From an uncultured Bacteroidota bacterium (GTDB lineage: Bacteria > Bacteroidota > Bacteroidia > Chitinophagales > Chitinophagaceae): a stretch of 53,879 nt of DNA. Both the position numbers and the translations under genes were made by a program. The notes under the pieces are model-generated. The model searched no databases and was not told the DNA's origin. It saw only the letters and a program-made list of their open reading frames with translations. The DNA is taken from the NCBI GenBank assembly GCA_937928385.1, contig CALEZD010000122.1, positions 1-53,879 on the forward strand, in the 5' to 3' direction. This document shows, one piece after another, positions 9,208 through 17,255 of this stretch; position 1 is the first letter of the stretch; every line of letters begins with the position of its first letter.

Positions 9208-10086
9208 TTAAAAGTCAACTAATTCCACCTCGAATATCAGTATTGAGTGTGGTGGTATTTTTGGCGATGGCGACCTTTCGCCATAAGCCAGGTAAGAAGG
9301 TATGAACAAAGTAGCCTTTTCCCCTTTCTTCAACTCACTGATTCCTTCGTCCCAGCCAAGTATCACCTGGCCACGTCCCAATGAAAAACTCAATGGTTCC
9401 TTCCCATCGCTGGAATCAAAAATGGTTCCGTCCATCAGCATGCCGGTATAATGTACCTGTACCTTTTGGCCCGGGATGGGTTTTTCACCATTAGTGGCTT
9501 TTGTTACCAGGTAATACAGGCCCGATTCTTTCTTTCGCGGGCTCAGGTTGTTTTTCCTGAAGTATTGCTGCAGCTTTTTATCGTCTTCCTGCGGGTTGCT
9601 GCTTTCTTTAGCCTTGGCTTCTTTTTCTTTTTTTACTTCCTCAGCAGTTTTGATAGACACGAGCTCTATTGCATAAGTGATGCTTTTGCCTTCCTTCATC
9701 CAGGGCTGCATAGTTTGCTTATTGGCCTTCAGCGTGTCAACAGGCACAAGGAATATTGCACTGTCGCCTGGTGTAAGCAATGTCAGAGCCTCAGACAAAT
9801 CGCCATGAAAACGGGGCAGGGCAACAGGGAATGTCACCGCGTTGCCGCCCCTGTCTTTTTTCGAGCTGAATATCAGGCTGTCTTCAAAAATGGTTTGTAT
9901 ATGCAATTCTACATAGTCACCTTCTTTTGCATACTGGCTGCCCTTGGCGTCTTTCAGTATTTTGTAACTGATACCGCTTTTCGTAGTCGTAAAAGGGACG
10001 TCTTTTACTGTCGCCTTTTTGGTTGAGGAACAACTGAAAAGCCCTAAGCATAAAACGCAGGCCGGTATATAATGAAAGTACCTCAT
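9208..10086 (-). CDS. FKBP-type peptidyl-prolyl isomerase lipoprotein, second of a tandem set
   Basis: This 292-aa lipoprotein has lipobox GLFSC after MRYFHYIPACVLCL. Like its neighbours it has a divergent N-terminal FKBP-like module (SEALTLLTPGDSAIFLVPVD), a Lys/Glu-rich linker (EEVKKEKEAKAKESSN) and a canonical C-terminal FKBP domain (VHYTGMLMDGTIFDSS, VILGWDEGISELKKGEKATLFIPSYLAYG, FEVELVDF). The C-terminal domain lacks the FDSN-x-DPxFQHV insertion found in the two flanking paralogues, so it is the most divergent of the three. It is 25 bp downstream of the first FKBP gene and 19 bp upstream of the third, in a clear operon. Confidence 0.9.
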   Translation of the reverse strand: MRYFHYIPACVLCLGLFSCSSTKKATVKDVPFTTTKSGISYKILKDAKGSQYAKEGDYVELHIQTIFEDSLIFSSKKDRGGNAVTFPVALPRFHGDLSEALTLLTPGDSAIFLVPVDTLKANKQTMQPWMKEGKSITYAIELVSIKTAEEVKKEKEAKAKESSNPQEDDKKLQQYFRKNNLSPRKKESGLYYLVTKATNGEKPIPGQKVQVHYTGMLMDGTIFDSSDGKEPLSFSLGRGQVILGWDEGISELKKGEKATLFIPSYLAYGERSPSPKIPPHSILIFEVELVDF

Positions 10087-10111
10087 AGTCTTGCCCTTGG
10101 TTGGTCGTTAT

Positions 10112-11014
10112 TTATTGTACCGCAGCCGCTTGCTCCGTTTCTACATTTGTTACCTCTACATCGAAAATAAGTATCTCGTTAGCCCCGATGTTCGGGCCCA
10201 TAGGATTAACACCATAAGCCAGTGGAGAGGGGATGAAGAACCTTGCCTTGCTGCCTTTTTTCAGCAGCATGATGCCTTCGTCCCAGCCTTTTATTACCTG
10301 GCCCATGCCTACAGGAAAGGTAAATGGTTGTACGTGCTGAAATTCCGGGTCAACATTCGAGTCAAAGGTTTCTCCTTTCAGGTTTTTGCCTGTATAGTTT
10401 ACAGTCACCAGTTGGCCCTTTTCTACTGTAGCGCCTGTGCCTTCTTTATCTATTATATAATACAGGCCCGATGCTGTTTTCTGCGGGTTCAGCCCTTTTT
10501 CTGAAAAATAGGCCTGCAGTTTCTTGTCGTCTTCTTCTGTTTGTTTGGCTGCTGCTTCTTCCTCTTTCTTTTTTATCTCGGCAGACGATTTGAAAGATAC
10601 CAGCTTTACCTCGTACACTACAGTATCGGTGCTCTTGGCAAATTCAGGAAACTGGCCCTGCGCGTATTTTTTTGCAGAATCTACGGGTACATAGAATACC
10701 GCGCTGTCACCTGCTGTCAGCAGTTTGATACCTGTTACCCAGTCGCTGTTGAATGTTGCCTTCGGCAGCGGAAATTCAAAAGGCTTATCTCCGTTCATCT
10801 GGCGAGAGTTGAGCAGTGTACTATCGCCTATGCGGATGTTCACGTGCATTTCAATGATGTCATCTACTTCAGGAGATTGGTCACCAGGCTCATCTTTTAC
10901 TATTTTGTACATGAGCCCGTCTGATGTTTTTTTAATACCTCCGGTGTTGTCGCAACTTGTTAATCCAATGCTTGCAGCGCCAATTGTAAGCGCTAAAATC
11001 TGATTTTTTGTCAT
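10112..11014 (-). CDS. FKBP-type peptidyl-prolyl isomerase lipoprotein, first of a tandem set
   Basis: This 300-aa lipoprotein has lipobox GLTSC near residues 17-21. It carries the same two-module plan: an N-terminal degenerate FKBP-like domain (DDIIEMHVNIRIGDSTLLNSR and LLTAGDSAVFYVPVDS), a charged linker (AEIKKKEEEAAAKQTEEDDKK) and a canonical C-terminal FKBP domain (VTVNYTGKNLKGETFDSN, VIKGWDEGIMLLKKGSKARFFIPSPLAYG). The start lies 9 bp from the end of nrnA, so it is co-transcribed with it. It is most similar by eye to the third copy. Likely role: folding helper for exported proteins; a GldI-like role in gliding or T9SS is possible from context only. Confidence 0.9.
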   Translation of the reverse strand: MTKNQILALTIGAASIGLTSCDNTGGIKKTSDGLMYKIVKDEPGDQSPEVDDIIEMHVNIRIGDSTLLNSRQMNGDKPFEFPLPKATFNSDWVTGIKLLTAGDSAVFYVPVDSAKKYAQGQFPEFAKSTDTVVYEVKLVSFKSSAEIKKKEEEAAAKQTEEDDKKLQAYFSEKGLNPQKTASGLYYIIDKEGTGATVEKGQLVTVNYTGKNLKGETFDSNVDPEFQHVQPFTFPVGMGQVIKGWDEGIMLLKKGSKARFFIPSPLAYGVNPMGPNIGANEILIFDVEVTNVETEQAAAVQ

Positions 11015-11023
11015 GTTTATTTT

Positions 11024-12022
11024 TTATCGGGGGTGAATATCGGATAAAATTTGCTTAAATAATGTTACTGTGTCGGTAAAACTTTCTGTACTTCTGCCGC
11101 CGGATGCGTTAAAATGCCCTCCTCCGTTAAAATATTGGCGCGCAAAACTGCTTACGTCAAAATCTCCTTTGCTGCGGAAGGATAATTTCACCTCGTCACT
11201 ACGCTCGGTTATCAGGGTAGAGAAGCGGATGTTGGCAATGCTGAGAGGATAGTTCACCAACCCTTCTATATCGCCACTGCTTATTTCAAACAGCTTCATA
11301 TCTTTTTTAGTAAGGCTGATGATACCCGCTTTGTATTGCGGGAATATTTCCATTTTCTCTAATAATATATAGCCTACAAAATGCATCCGCTTTACCGACC
11401 ATGAGTCGTAAATATGCTCATGCACCTTGCTGTGCTGCAACCCTTTTTCCATCAGGTCGGCTACCAGCCGATGTGTATAAGGGCTGGTAACAGGGAAGCG
11501 GAATGAACCTGTATCAGTTAAAACACCGGTATAAATACAATCAGCTATATTCTTGTCAATCAATTGATTGTCTCCTGACAAGTTAATGAAATCGTACACC
11601 ATTTCGCAGGTGCTGCTCTTTTCCGGTACACTTACACCATACGCCCATACATCTGCAGGCATTAAGTGGTGGTCAATCAGCACTTTAGGTTGAGTAGCTT
11701 CGTGTAGTAGTTGAGTTAAATGCTTGGTACGGGAGAAATCATTAAAGTCCAGGCCGAATATGTAATCCGCCTTTTCAAGTGCTGCTTTAACTGCATCGGG
11801 TTCCGCTTCATAATTCAGCATTTGCCTCACGCCGGGTATCCACATCAGGAACTCCGGCAACTCCCCCGGAGTAACCGGTGTCACATGGTGCCCCTTTTTG
11901 GTCAGGTAATGATACAGGGCCAGCATACTGCCTATGGCATCACCATCGGGTTTGTGGTGCGTAGTGATAAAGATGTTTTTAGGTGTTTGCAGTAAGGGTA
12001 GAATATCCTGAATAGGCCTCAT
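11024..12022 (-). CDS. nrnA: DHH/DHHA1 phosphoesterase, NrnA-like (nanoRNase / pAp phosphatase)
   Basis: This is a 332-aa DHH-family enzyme. The frame is open to an ATG at 12085, but I choose MRPIQDILPLLQTPKN at 12022 because the extra 21 residues are not family-like and would crowd the divergent ndk promoter. Motifs in order: THHKPDGDAIGS (metal-binding DxD region), GLDFNDFSR, VLIDHHLMPAD (the DHH signature), DTGSFRF, and the C-terminal DHHA1 GGGHFNASGG. Family members degrade short RNAs (nanoRNA, pGpG) and dephosphorylate 3'-phosphoadenosine 5'-phosphate using Mn2+. It heads the minus operon with the three FKBP genes (9-bp gap) and is divergent from ndk. Confidence 0.9.
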   Translation of the reverse strand: MRPIQDILPLLQTPKNIFITTHHKPDGDAIGSMLALYHYLTKKGHHVTPVTPGELPEFLMWIPGVRQMLNYEAEPDAVKAALEKADYIFGLDFNDFSRTKHLTQLLHEATQPKVLIDHHLMPADVWAYGVSVPEKSSTCEMVYDFINLSGDNQLIDKNIADCIYTGVLTDTGSFRFPVTSPYTHRLVADLMEKGLQHSKVHEHIYDSWSVKRMHFVGYILLEKMEIFPQYKAGIISLTKKDMKLFEISSGDIEGLVNYPLSIANIRFSTLITERSDEVKLSFRSKGDFDVSSFARQYFNGGGHFNASGGRSTESFTDTVTLFKQILSDIHPR

Positions 12023-12095
12023 TATATTTTCCGGGTATTTTTTTTGAATAAGTGGCAAAAGTACAGAACATGTATCATCTATCACAGCAATTCAT

Positions 12096-12124
12096 TTTCA
12101 AATCACAAATAAACCCTACTTTTG
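12096..12124 (+). promoter_or_regulatory. putative ndk promoter
   Basis: TTTC at 12096-12099 is followed after 17 bases by TACTTTTG at 12117-12124, which matches the Bacteroidota TTTG-N17-23-TAnnTTTG pattern with one mismatch in the -33 box. Transcription would begin about 30 bases before the ndk ATG. Confidence 0.55.
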
Positions 12125-12159
12125 CGCCGTCTTAGTAAAAATTAAAACACGAAAGAGCA

Positions 12160-12576
12160 ATGACAAACCGTACATTTACGATGATTAAACCCGACGCAGT
12201 AGCAGCGGGCAATATCGGCAACATCCTGCAAATGATTAATAACGCAGGTTTCAAAATAGTTGCCATGAAGTACACCAAACTGAGTATTGAGCAGGCAGGA
12301 CAGTTTTATGCAGTACATAGCGCACGTCCCTTTTATGGCGAGCTGACTGAGTTTATGAGCAGTGGCCCTATAGTAGCCGCTATACTGGAAAAAGACAACG
12401 CAGTTGAAGATTTCCGCAAGCTGATAGGCGCTACCAACCCTGCTGATGCGGCAGAAGGTACCATCCGCAAGATGTATGCAAAATCAATTGGCGAGAACGC
12501 CGTGCATGGTTCCGACAGCGACGAGAATGCGAAGATAGAAGGTGATTTCTTCTTCAGTGGACTGGAGAGGTTTTAA
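12160..12576 (+). CDS. ndk: nucleoside diphosphate kinase
   Basis: This 138-aa enzyme transfers the gamma phosphate of ATP to NDPs through a phospho-histidine intermediate. The catalytic His116 is in the textbook context NAVHGSDS, and the N-terminal NRTFTMIKPDAV and the GPIVAAILEKDNAV segment are intact. The length is standard. It is monocistronic: its own promoter lies upstream at 12096 and a hairpin terminator downstream at 12601. It is divergent from nrnA, an arrangement (ndk next to a DHH phosphoesterase and FKBP lipoproteins) that I recall from other Bacteroidota. Confidence 0.97.
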   Translation: MTNRTFTMIKPDAVAAGNIGNILQMINNAGFKIVAMKYTKLSIEQAGQFYAVHSARPFYGELTEFMSSGPIVAAILEKDNAVEDFRKLIGATNPADAAEGTIRKMYAKSIGENAVHGSDSDENAKIEGDFFFSGLERF

Positions 12577-12600
12577 GTACAAATCATTAATTATAGGTAT

Positions 12601-12633
12601 TACCCTGCGCTGCTACAGTGCAGGGTATTTTCT
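12601..12633 (+). terminator. rho-independent terminator of ndk
   Basis: An inverted repeat TACCCTGC (12601-12608) / GCAGGGTA (12620-12627) with an inner CTG/CAG pairing is followed by TTTTCTTT. It lies between ndk and the sigma-factor gene. Confidence 0.75.
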
Positions 12634-12650
12634 TTATGTAACTTAGTGTT

Positions 12651-13913
12651 GTGGAAACACCCGGTCATATTAATCAGTTGGTAGAACACCTCTTCAGGCA
12701 CGAAAGTGGTAGGCTGGTGACTGTATTAACACATGTGTTTGGACTGCACAATATGGAACTGGCGGAGGATGTAGTGCAGGAAACGATGATGGATGCATTG
12801 AACATCTGGCCATACAAAGGGGTGCCGGACAACCCGCAGGGCTGGTTATTCGCCGTAGCAAGAAACAAGGCAATCAACCTCCTGAAAAGAGAGAAATTAA
12901 CAGGTAATCACAGTGCAGTTTTATCTGCTTTATACAGCACGCGTAACGAAGAAGAATTTTTTTCGGAACAGGAAATAGCTGATAGCCAGCTAAGAATGAT
13001 GTTCGCTTGTTGCCATCCTTCGATTTCGCCCGATTCGCAAGTAGCGCTAATCCTGAAAACACTTTGCGGGTTCAGCATCCCGGAAATTGCACAGGCGTTT
13101 ATTACATCCGCGGAGAACATCAATAAAAGGCTGGTCAGAGCGAGAAAAGACATCAGACATTCAGAAATACAACTTGAGATACCTGCCTCATCCGAGTTGA
13201 AACCAAGGCTGAGCGCCGTAGTGGAAGCTATATACCTGCTGTTCAACGAAGGGTATCATGCATCGCAGGGCGATAAAGTCATCAGACATGACCTGTGTAT
13301 AGAGGCCATACGCCTCGCCCGGTTGCTCGAACAGAATAAGGTAGGCAAAGTACATGACGTTTATGCGCTGCTGGCCTTGATGTTTTTCAACGCTTCGAGG
13401 TTCGATGCAAGGCTTGATGAATCGGGAGCTATCTCCCTGCTAAACCTACAGGACAGAACTTTATGGGACAAAGGAATGATTGCTTTAGGCTATTATTACA
13501 TGGAAAATGCTTCAGTATCAGAACATCTTTCACTGTATTATATATTAGCGGCTATATCCGCGCAACATTGTTCTGCTGAAAGCTATAGCGATACCAACTG
13601 GCAGCAGATAGTTGTTTTGTACGATTACCTTCTTGAATTGCAAAATTCGCCCGTCAATCAGTTGAACAGGGTTGTAGCATTGGTAGAAGCAGGTAGGATA
13701 TCTGAGGCTCTCTCGGAAATAAAGAGGCTTTCTGCCAATGTGCAGTTGAACAACTATTACCCGCTTTATGCTGTGAGGGCTGAGATTTTAATGAAAAATG
13801 AAAAATGGCAGGAAGCTATAGCTGATTTGTCGACTGCCATAAATTTATGCTCTAATAATTCCGTTAAAGAGCTGTTGATAAGCAAGTTAGGCATGGTTAA
13901 AGAAAATGTATAA
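12651..13913 (+). CDS. ECF sigma factor with C-terminal TPR-like extension (ECF42-like)
   Basis: This is a 420-aa sigma factor. A sigma-2 domain lies at about residues 10-80 (AEDVVQETMMDALNIWPYKG, GWLFAVARNKAINLLKRE) and a sigma-4 domain at about 115-165 (ALILKTLCGFSIPEIAQAF, ENINKRLVRARKDIR). The rest is a helical extension with LFNEGYHAS and TPR-like repeats (DYLLELQNSPVNQLNRVVALVEAG). That layout is the ECF42 group, known to travel with DGPF/YCII-related proteins, and such a gene follows at 14002. The group has no anti-sigma factor; the C-terminal extension is thought to replace it. The start is a GTG: an in-frame TAA lies 12 bases before it and the next in-frame ATG would remove part of sigma-2. 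Confidence 0.9.
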   Translation: METPGHINQLVEHLFRHESGRLVTVLTHVFGLHNMELAEDVVQETMMDALNIWPYKGVPDNPQGWLFAVARNKAINLLKREKLTGNHSAVLSALYSTRNEEEFFSEQEIADSQLRMMFACCHPSISPDSQVALILKTLCGFSIPEIAQAFITSAENINKRLVRARKDIRHSEIQLEIPASSELKPRLSAVVEAIYLLFNEGYHASQGDKVIRHDLCIEAIRLARLLEQNKVGKVHDVYALLALMFFNASRFDARLDESGAISLLNLQDRTLWDKGMIALGYYYMENASVSEHLSLYYILAAISAQHCSAESYSDTNWQQIVVLYDYLLELQNSPVNQLNRVVALVEAGRISEALSEIKRLSANVQLNNYYPLYAVRAEILMKNEKWQEAIADLSTAINLCSNNSVKELLISKLGMVKENV

Positions 13914-14001
13914 AAAATACCCAACCGGCATGTCCTTTTCTTTAGATACTGATTGTCTTATGGATGAACAATTATTTATTACATTTTAAAACAACTTTCT
14001 T

Positions 14002-14364
14002 ATGAGTGAATTTATGATTCTCATCCGTACGCAGGGAGACCACCTGTCAGAATTATCAGCAGAACAACAACAACAGCATCTGAGCAGGGTAATGGAATAT
14101 ATAGGCGGGTTAATGAACAGCGGCAAATTGAAAAGTGCGCAACCCCTGGCTATGGAGGGTGTGATGATATCCGGTACCCCGGGAGCATTCAAAGACGGCC
14201 CTTTTGCTGAAACGAAAGAAGTAATTGCGGGCTATTTTCTGATTGAGGCTGCAAATCTTGAAGAAGCGGTTGCTATAGCGCAACAAAATCCGGTTTTCCT
14301 TGATGGCACTGAGGCCAGGATAGAAGTAAGGCCCATTAAGGTAATGGAAGGTATTAACGATTAA
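14002..14364 (+). CDS. YCII-related DGPF-domain protein
   Basis: This 120-aa cytosolic protein has the diagnostic DGPF motif in FKDGPFAETKEVIAGYFLIEA, within a ferredoxin-like YCII fold that ends EARIEVRPIKVME. The upstream sigma factor belongs to the ECF42 type whose typical partner is exactly this family, so it is probably a target or accessory of that sigma factor. The biochemical role of DGPF proteins is not settled. The 88-bp gap to the sigma gene may hold a dedicated promoter, but I cannot define one. A strong hairpin follows the stop. Confidence 0.9.
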   Translation: MSEFMILIRTQGDHLSELSAEQQQQHLSRVMEYIGGLMNSGKLKSAQPLAMEGVMISGTPGAFKDGPFAETKEVIAGYFLIEAANLEEAVAIAQQNPVFLDGTEARIEVRPIKVMEGIND

Positions 14365-14383
14365 GTATTAACAGTTATGTGAG

Positions 14384-14413
14384 GCAGGTGTACTTCAGTA
14401 CACCTGCTTTTTT
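14384..14413. terminator. bidirectional terminator between the DGPF gene and the GldA-like gene
   Basis: A perfect 11-bp stem, GCAGGTGTACT (14384-14394) and its complement (14397-14407), with a two-base loop is followed by six T residues. The two flanking genes converge here, and the last bases overlap the stop region of the minus-strand gene. Confidence 0.85.
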
Positions 14414-15125
14414 ATGCAGTTACACCCCCGGCTACACTGCGGAACACCTCTTCCAGGCTACGGTTGCCTTTCCGCAGGTTGTCCATACTGTCATCGGCCA
14501 CTATGTTGCCACTACTAATGATAATTACCCTGCTGCACATGGCTTCCACCTCCTGCATAATATGCGTGGACAGTAATACGGTTTTCTCTTTGCCTATGCG
14601 GGTTATCAGGTCGCGTATTTCTACTATCTGTATCGGGTCCAGGCCCGATGTAGGTTCGTCCAGTATCAGCACTTCGGGGTCGTGCAGCATGGCCTGCGCA
14701 AGCCCGGTGCGTTGTTTGTAACCCTTACTGAGCATGCCTATCTTTTTATGGGCTTCTTTGCTGAGGCCCGTCAGGGCTATCATTTCTTCTATACGTTGCT
14801 TGGGCTTGCTGATGCCGTGTATGCCTGCGCTCATTTCCAGGTACTCACGTATGTACATGTCATAATACAGGGGATTGGCTTCGGGCAGGTAACCCAGTTT
14901 TTTGCGTACCTCCATAGGTTGCTGCGCAACATCAAAGCCACATACACTGGCCGTACCGCCTGTAGGGGGCAAGTAGGTGGTTATCATCTTCATGGTGGTA
15001 GACTTACCGGCACCGTTTGGCCCCAGGAAACCCACCACCTCGCCTTTCTTCAGGCTGAAGGATATATTATTAACAGCGGTTTGTGTACCGTATATCTTCA
15101 ACAGGTTGCTGACAACTATAGACAT
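14412..15125 (-). CDS. ABC transporter ATP-binding protein, short GldA-like
   Basis: This 237-aa ABC ATPase has Walker A GPNGAGKST (35-43), signature LSKGYKQRTGLAQAML, Walker B VLILDEPTSGLD and the H-loop LLSTHIMQEVE. Its text (VGFLGPNGAGKSTTMKMITTYLPPTGG, GYLPEANPLYYDMYIREYL, LSTHIMQEVEAMCSRVIII) is very close to GldA, the ATPase of the GldAFG exporter associated with gliding. GldA is about 300 residues as I recall; here the part after IVADDSMDNLRKG jumps almost directly to LEEVFRSVAGG, so about 60 residues of the C-terminal accessory domain are missing. No gldF/gldG-like permease is next to it. It may be GldA with a reduced C-terminus or a paralogue. Confidence 0.8.
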   Translation of the reverse strand: MSIVVSNLLKIYGTQTAVNNISFSLKKGEVVGFLGPNGAGKSTTMKMITTYLPPTGGTASVCGFDVAQQPMEVRKKLGYLPEANPLYYDMYIREYLEMSAGIHGISKPKQRIEEMIALTGLSKEAHKKIGMLSKGYKQRTGLAQAMLHDPEVLILDEPTSGLDPIQIVEIRDLITRIGKEKTVLLSTHIMQEVEAMCSRVIIISSGNIVADDSMDNLRKGNRSLEEVFRSVAGGVTA

Positions 15126-15196
15126 GGGTGCGAATTTAGGGTAAAAGGAGGATTGATTAATACGGTAAATGGTTAAAATGTCTTTGCGGTTACAAC

Positions 15197-15817
15197 CTAC
15201 ACCCCAAAGTACTCCTTATACCAGGCTATCTGGTGGTGGTCTGTAGCTTCTGGGTTGATAATATGTTTTGGGTCTATTTTGGAATACAATACCTCCAGGC
15301 TGGCATAGTCCCGCTGGCTGATGACTTTGAAACCATTACGCATCAGCTGTGCTGCACATACCCCGGCACCTATCTGGTATTTCTTCTCTTCGGCAAAACG
15401 GTTGCCGTCATATATCACCTGGCTGCCGCATGCTGCGCTGATGTCCATCAGTACAGCAAGTTCTATATCATGTTCGCGGGCTATTTCCAGCATGCGCTCT
15501 GAGGCGCGTATCATACCTTCCGTCCAATCGGTACCGTTTTCTGTTAAAACCCTGGCCTTGCCCTCCAACACATCCATGCCTGTACCACCATGTATATCGC
15601 ACATCTCCCTGGGTGTGCCAAAGGAATAATCTTCGGGGCAGAATTTGTAGATGTTGATAGTATCATATCCCAGCAGTTTCAATGCCGAAGGATATTCGCC
15701 ATTGGCTGTTCCGTCATAACCGCAGAGTACACCTGTCAGGCAGGCGCTCAGCAATACACGCAGTGGATGGGCTGGAGTGGGGGTGCGTAAATCCCAGAGG
15801 TATTTGATGTCAGTCAT
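15197..15817 (-). CDS. DUF523-type protein (TudS desulfurase-like)
   Basis: This 206-aa protein has the DUF523 signature near the start (LLSACLTGVLCGYDGTANGEY) and conserved cysteines at 26, 32, 60, 73 and 130, including YKFCPED and ISAACGSQ. The TudS branch of this family binds a [4Fe-4S] cluster through three cysteines and removes sulfur from thiouracil-type substrates. The cysteines needed are plausible here, but I cannot assign the substrate. It is monocistronic in appearance, 71 bp upstream of the GldA-like gene on the same strand. Confidence 0.75.
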   Translation of the reverse strand: MTDIKYLWDLRTPTPAHPLRVLLSACLTGVLCGYDGTANGEYPSALKLLGYDTINIYKFCPEDYSFGTPREMCDIHGGTGMDVLEGKARVLTENGTDWTEGMIRASERMLEIAREHDIELAVLMDISAACGSQVIYDGNRFAEEKKYQIGAGVCAAQLMRNGFKVISQRDYASLEVLYSKIDPKHIINPEATDHHQIAWYKEYFGV

Positions 15818-15906
15818 TCATTTCAGATTTTACGCCGCAAAGTAAAAAACGCAACTCATAAATCTATTGCACGCTTTGCATTGATGTTTGTAAAAAATGC
15901 ACAATT

Positions 15907-16170
15907 TTATTTTCTGTGTTCGCTTCGCAGGTATTCTTTTACCAGGTCTTCAAATTCTGAATCATGGCCTATAAGAACAAGCAGGTATATTATTTTTGAA
16001 ATTGCCTGTGCTAAATCGTGCTTAGACATGCCGTCCCATACAGAGGCAGTGATTTTGCTGAGTTGTGTTTCAATCAGTGTCCGCACATTACCCCAATTCC
16101 TTTTGTTAATCGGCCCACCACTTTTTGCAGTATCAATATCGAACTCCAATATTTTTCTTATTAATGTCAT
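15907..16170 (-). CDS. small hypothetical protein
   Basis: This 87-aa cytosolic-looking protein (MTLIRKILEFDIDTAKSGGP...DLVKEYLRSEHRK) is mostly helical and charged with no signal peptide. I do not recognise a family. Codon use and base composition look like a normal gene and no longer frame competes on the other strand. It is divergent from the Omp28-like gene at 16409, with 238 bp between that contain a small palindrome. Confidence 0.5.
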   Translation of the reverse strand: MTLIRKILEFDIDTAKSGGPINKRNWGNVRTLIETQLSKITASVWDGMSKHDLAQAISKIIYLLVLIGHDSEFEDLVKEYLRSEHRK

Positions 16171-16274
16171 AACCTTTTCAGTTTGGTTAATAATCGTGAT
16201 ATTGATTATACAGGGAACTGTCTGAATAACATATGTTAAAATAGTTGGTTTGAAAAGAAATCATAAAAGTGAAA

Positions 16275-16290
16275 TGACATACAAATGTCA
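16275..16290. promoter_or_regulatory. TGACAT-N4-ATGTCA palindrome in a divergent intergenic region
   Basis: A perfect 6+6 inverted repeat with a four-base spacer lies between the genes at 16170 (minus) and 16409 (plus). It may be an operator for either gene; there is no further evidence. Confidence 0.3.
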
Positions 16291-16408
16291 CATTGTATAA
16301 AAACTTGATTTTGTTCTATATAGGAGTGTAAGGTTGGCGTAATTTTACCGTCTTTCTTATCGTTATTATTCAACTTATTATTTCAAAAGGTAACCGATAA
16401 AAAAAATT

Positions 16409-17227
16409 ATGAGCAAGACATCATTTTGGCTGATAGCAGCTGCTTTATTTATTGTTTCGTGCAATAAAACTGTAGATAATACAATAACACCCCCGTCAAA
16501 TACTCCGGTAGAAACACCGAAATCAGCATTGACTTACACAAAATCGACGATGCCTGTTATGCTGGAATTCACCAGTACAGGCTGTCCCGGCTGCGGTAGC
16601 TGGGGCAAACCGACATTTGCCCGTGTAGCTGCTGATTATACAGGTAAAATCACTCCGCTGGCCATCCATATTAAATACGGCGACCCTATGATCACCGATG
16701 AGTCGAATGCTATAGGGGCTAACAGGTATGGCGACTTTTATACACCGCAGATATGGGTGGCAGATAGTAATGCTGTTATACTCACAGGTGGCTCCATTAG
16801 TGGATTGTCTGAACAGAATACACGACGTATGCTGGATGTAACCATAAAGCAGACACAACCCGCTCTTGCAGCCAAGGTGACGAAAGAAAACGGGAAGCTG
16901 GTAGTTACTTATGGGGTAAAGTTTATTGACATAATGCCCGAAGGTGAGTATGCACTGGCTTGCTACCTGACAGAAGATGGTATCAAAGCACAGCAAACAT
17001 CATCAGCTGTAAATCCGGCTACGCACAATCATGTTTTGCGTGCTTCGGCAGCAGGTGCATTTGGTGTACATTTTGCATCGTCAGACCTTACTGATAATGA
17101 AAAAAGCTGGGCACATACTTTTACATTGGACAGCAGGTACAATGCGGATAATGTATATATAACACTGGTGCTGTGGAAGAAAACAGGCACACGCTACAGC
17201 GCCGTTAACGGATATATAGCCAAATAG
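16409..17227 (+). CDS. Omp28-related lipoprotein with thioredoxin-like CPGC motif
   Basis: This 272-aa lipoprotein (lipobox FIVSC, Cys18) has a Pro/Thr-rich tether and then a thioredoxin-like domain: VMLEFTSTGCPGCGSWGKPTF with the redox pair C59-P-G-C62, a cis-Pro-type segment FYTPQIWVADS, and a C-terminal beta domain (VTYGVKFIDIMPEGEYALACYLTEDGI, NPATHNHVLRAS). This is the Omp28-related layout found in Bacteroidota outer membrane proteins. It may reduce or isomerise disulfides at the outer membrane; the partner is unknown. It converges with an exported DsbA/FrnE-like gene 29 bp away. Confidence 0.8.
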   Translation: MSKTSFWLIAAALFIVSCNKTVDNTITPPSNTPVETPKSALTYTKSTMPVMLEFTSTGCPGCGSWGKPTFARVAADYTGKITPLAIHIKYGDPMITDESNAIGANRYGDFYTPQIWVADSNAVILTGGSISGLSEQNTRRMLDVTIKQTQPALAAKVTKENGKLVVTYGVKFIDIMPEGEYALACYLTEDGIKAQQTSSAVNPATHNHVLRASAAGAFGVHFASSDLTDNEKSWAHTFTLDSRYNADNVYITLVLWKKTGTRYSAVNGYIAK

Positions 17228-17255
17228 GGGTAATGACAGCGACAGGGCAGGGGTG

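Noticed and set aside
9451..10026. 191-aa plus-strand open frame across the second FKBP gene
   Set aside because: Phe/Tyr/Leu-rich complement of the Lys/Glu-rich linker and FKBP domain; no homology recognised.
11551..11575. Palindrome CAATCAATTGATTG resembling an FNR box
   Set aside because: It lies inside the nrnA coding region, has no TTGAT-N4-ATCAA spacing and no adjacent promoter.
12022..12085. Upstream extension of nrnA to the ATG at 12085
   Set aside because: The extra 21 residues are not like the family and would extend towards the ndk promoter; the ATG at 12022 fits the conserved start.
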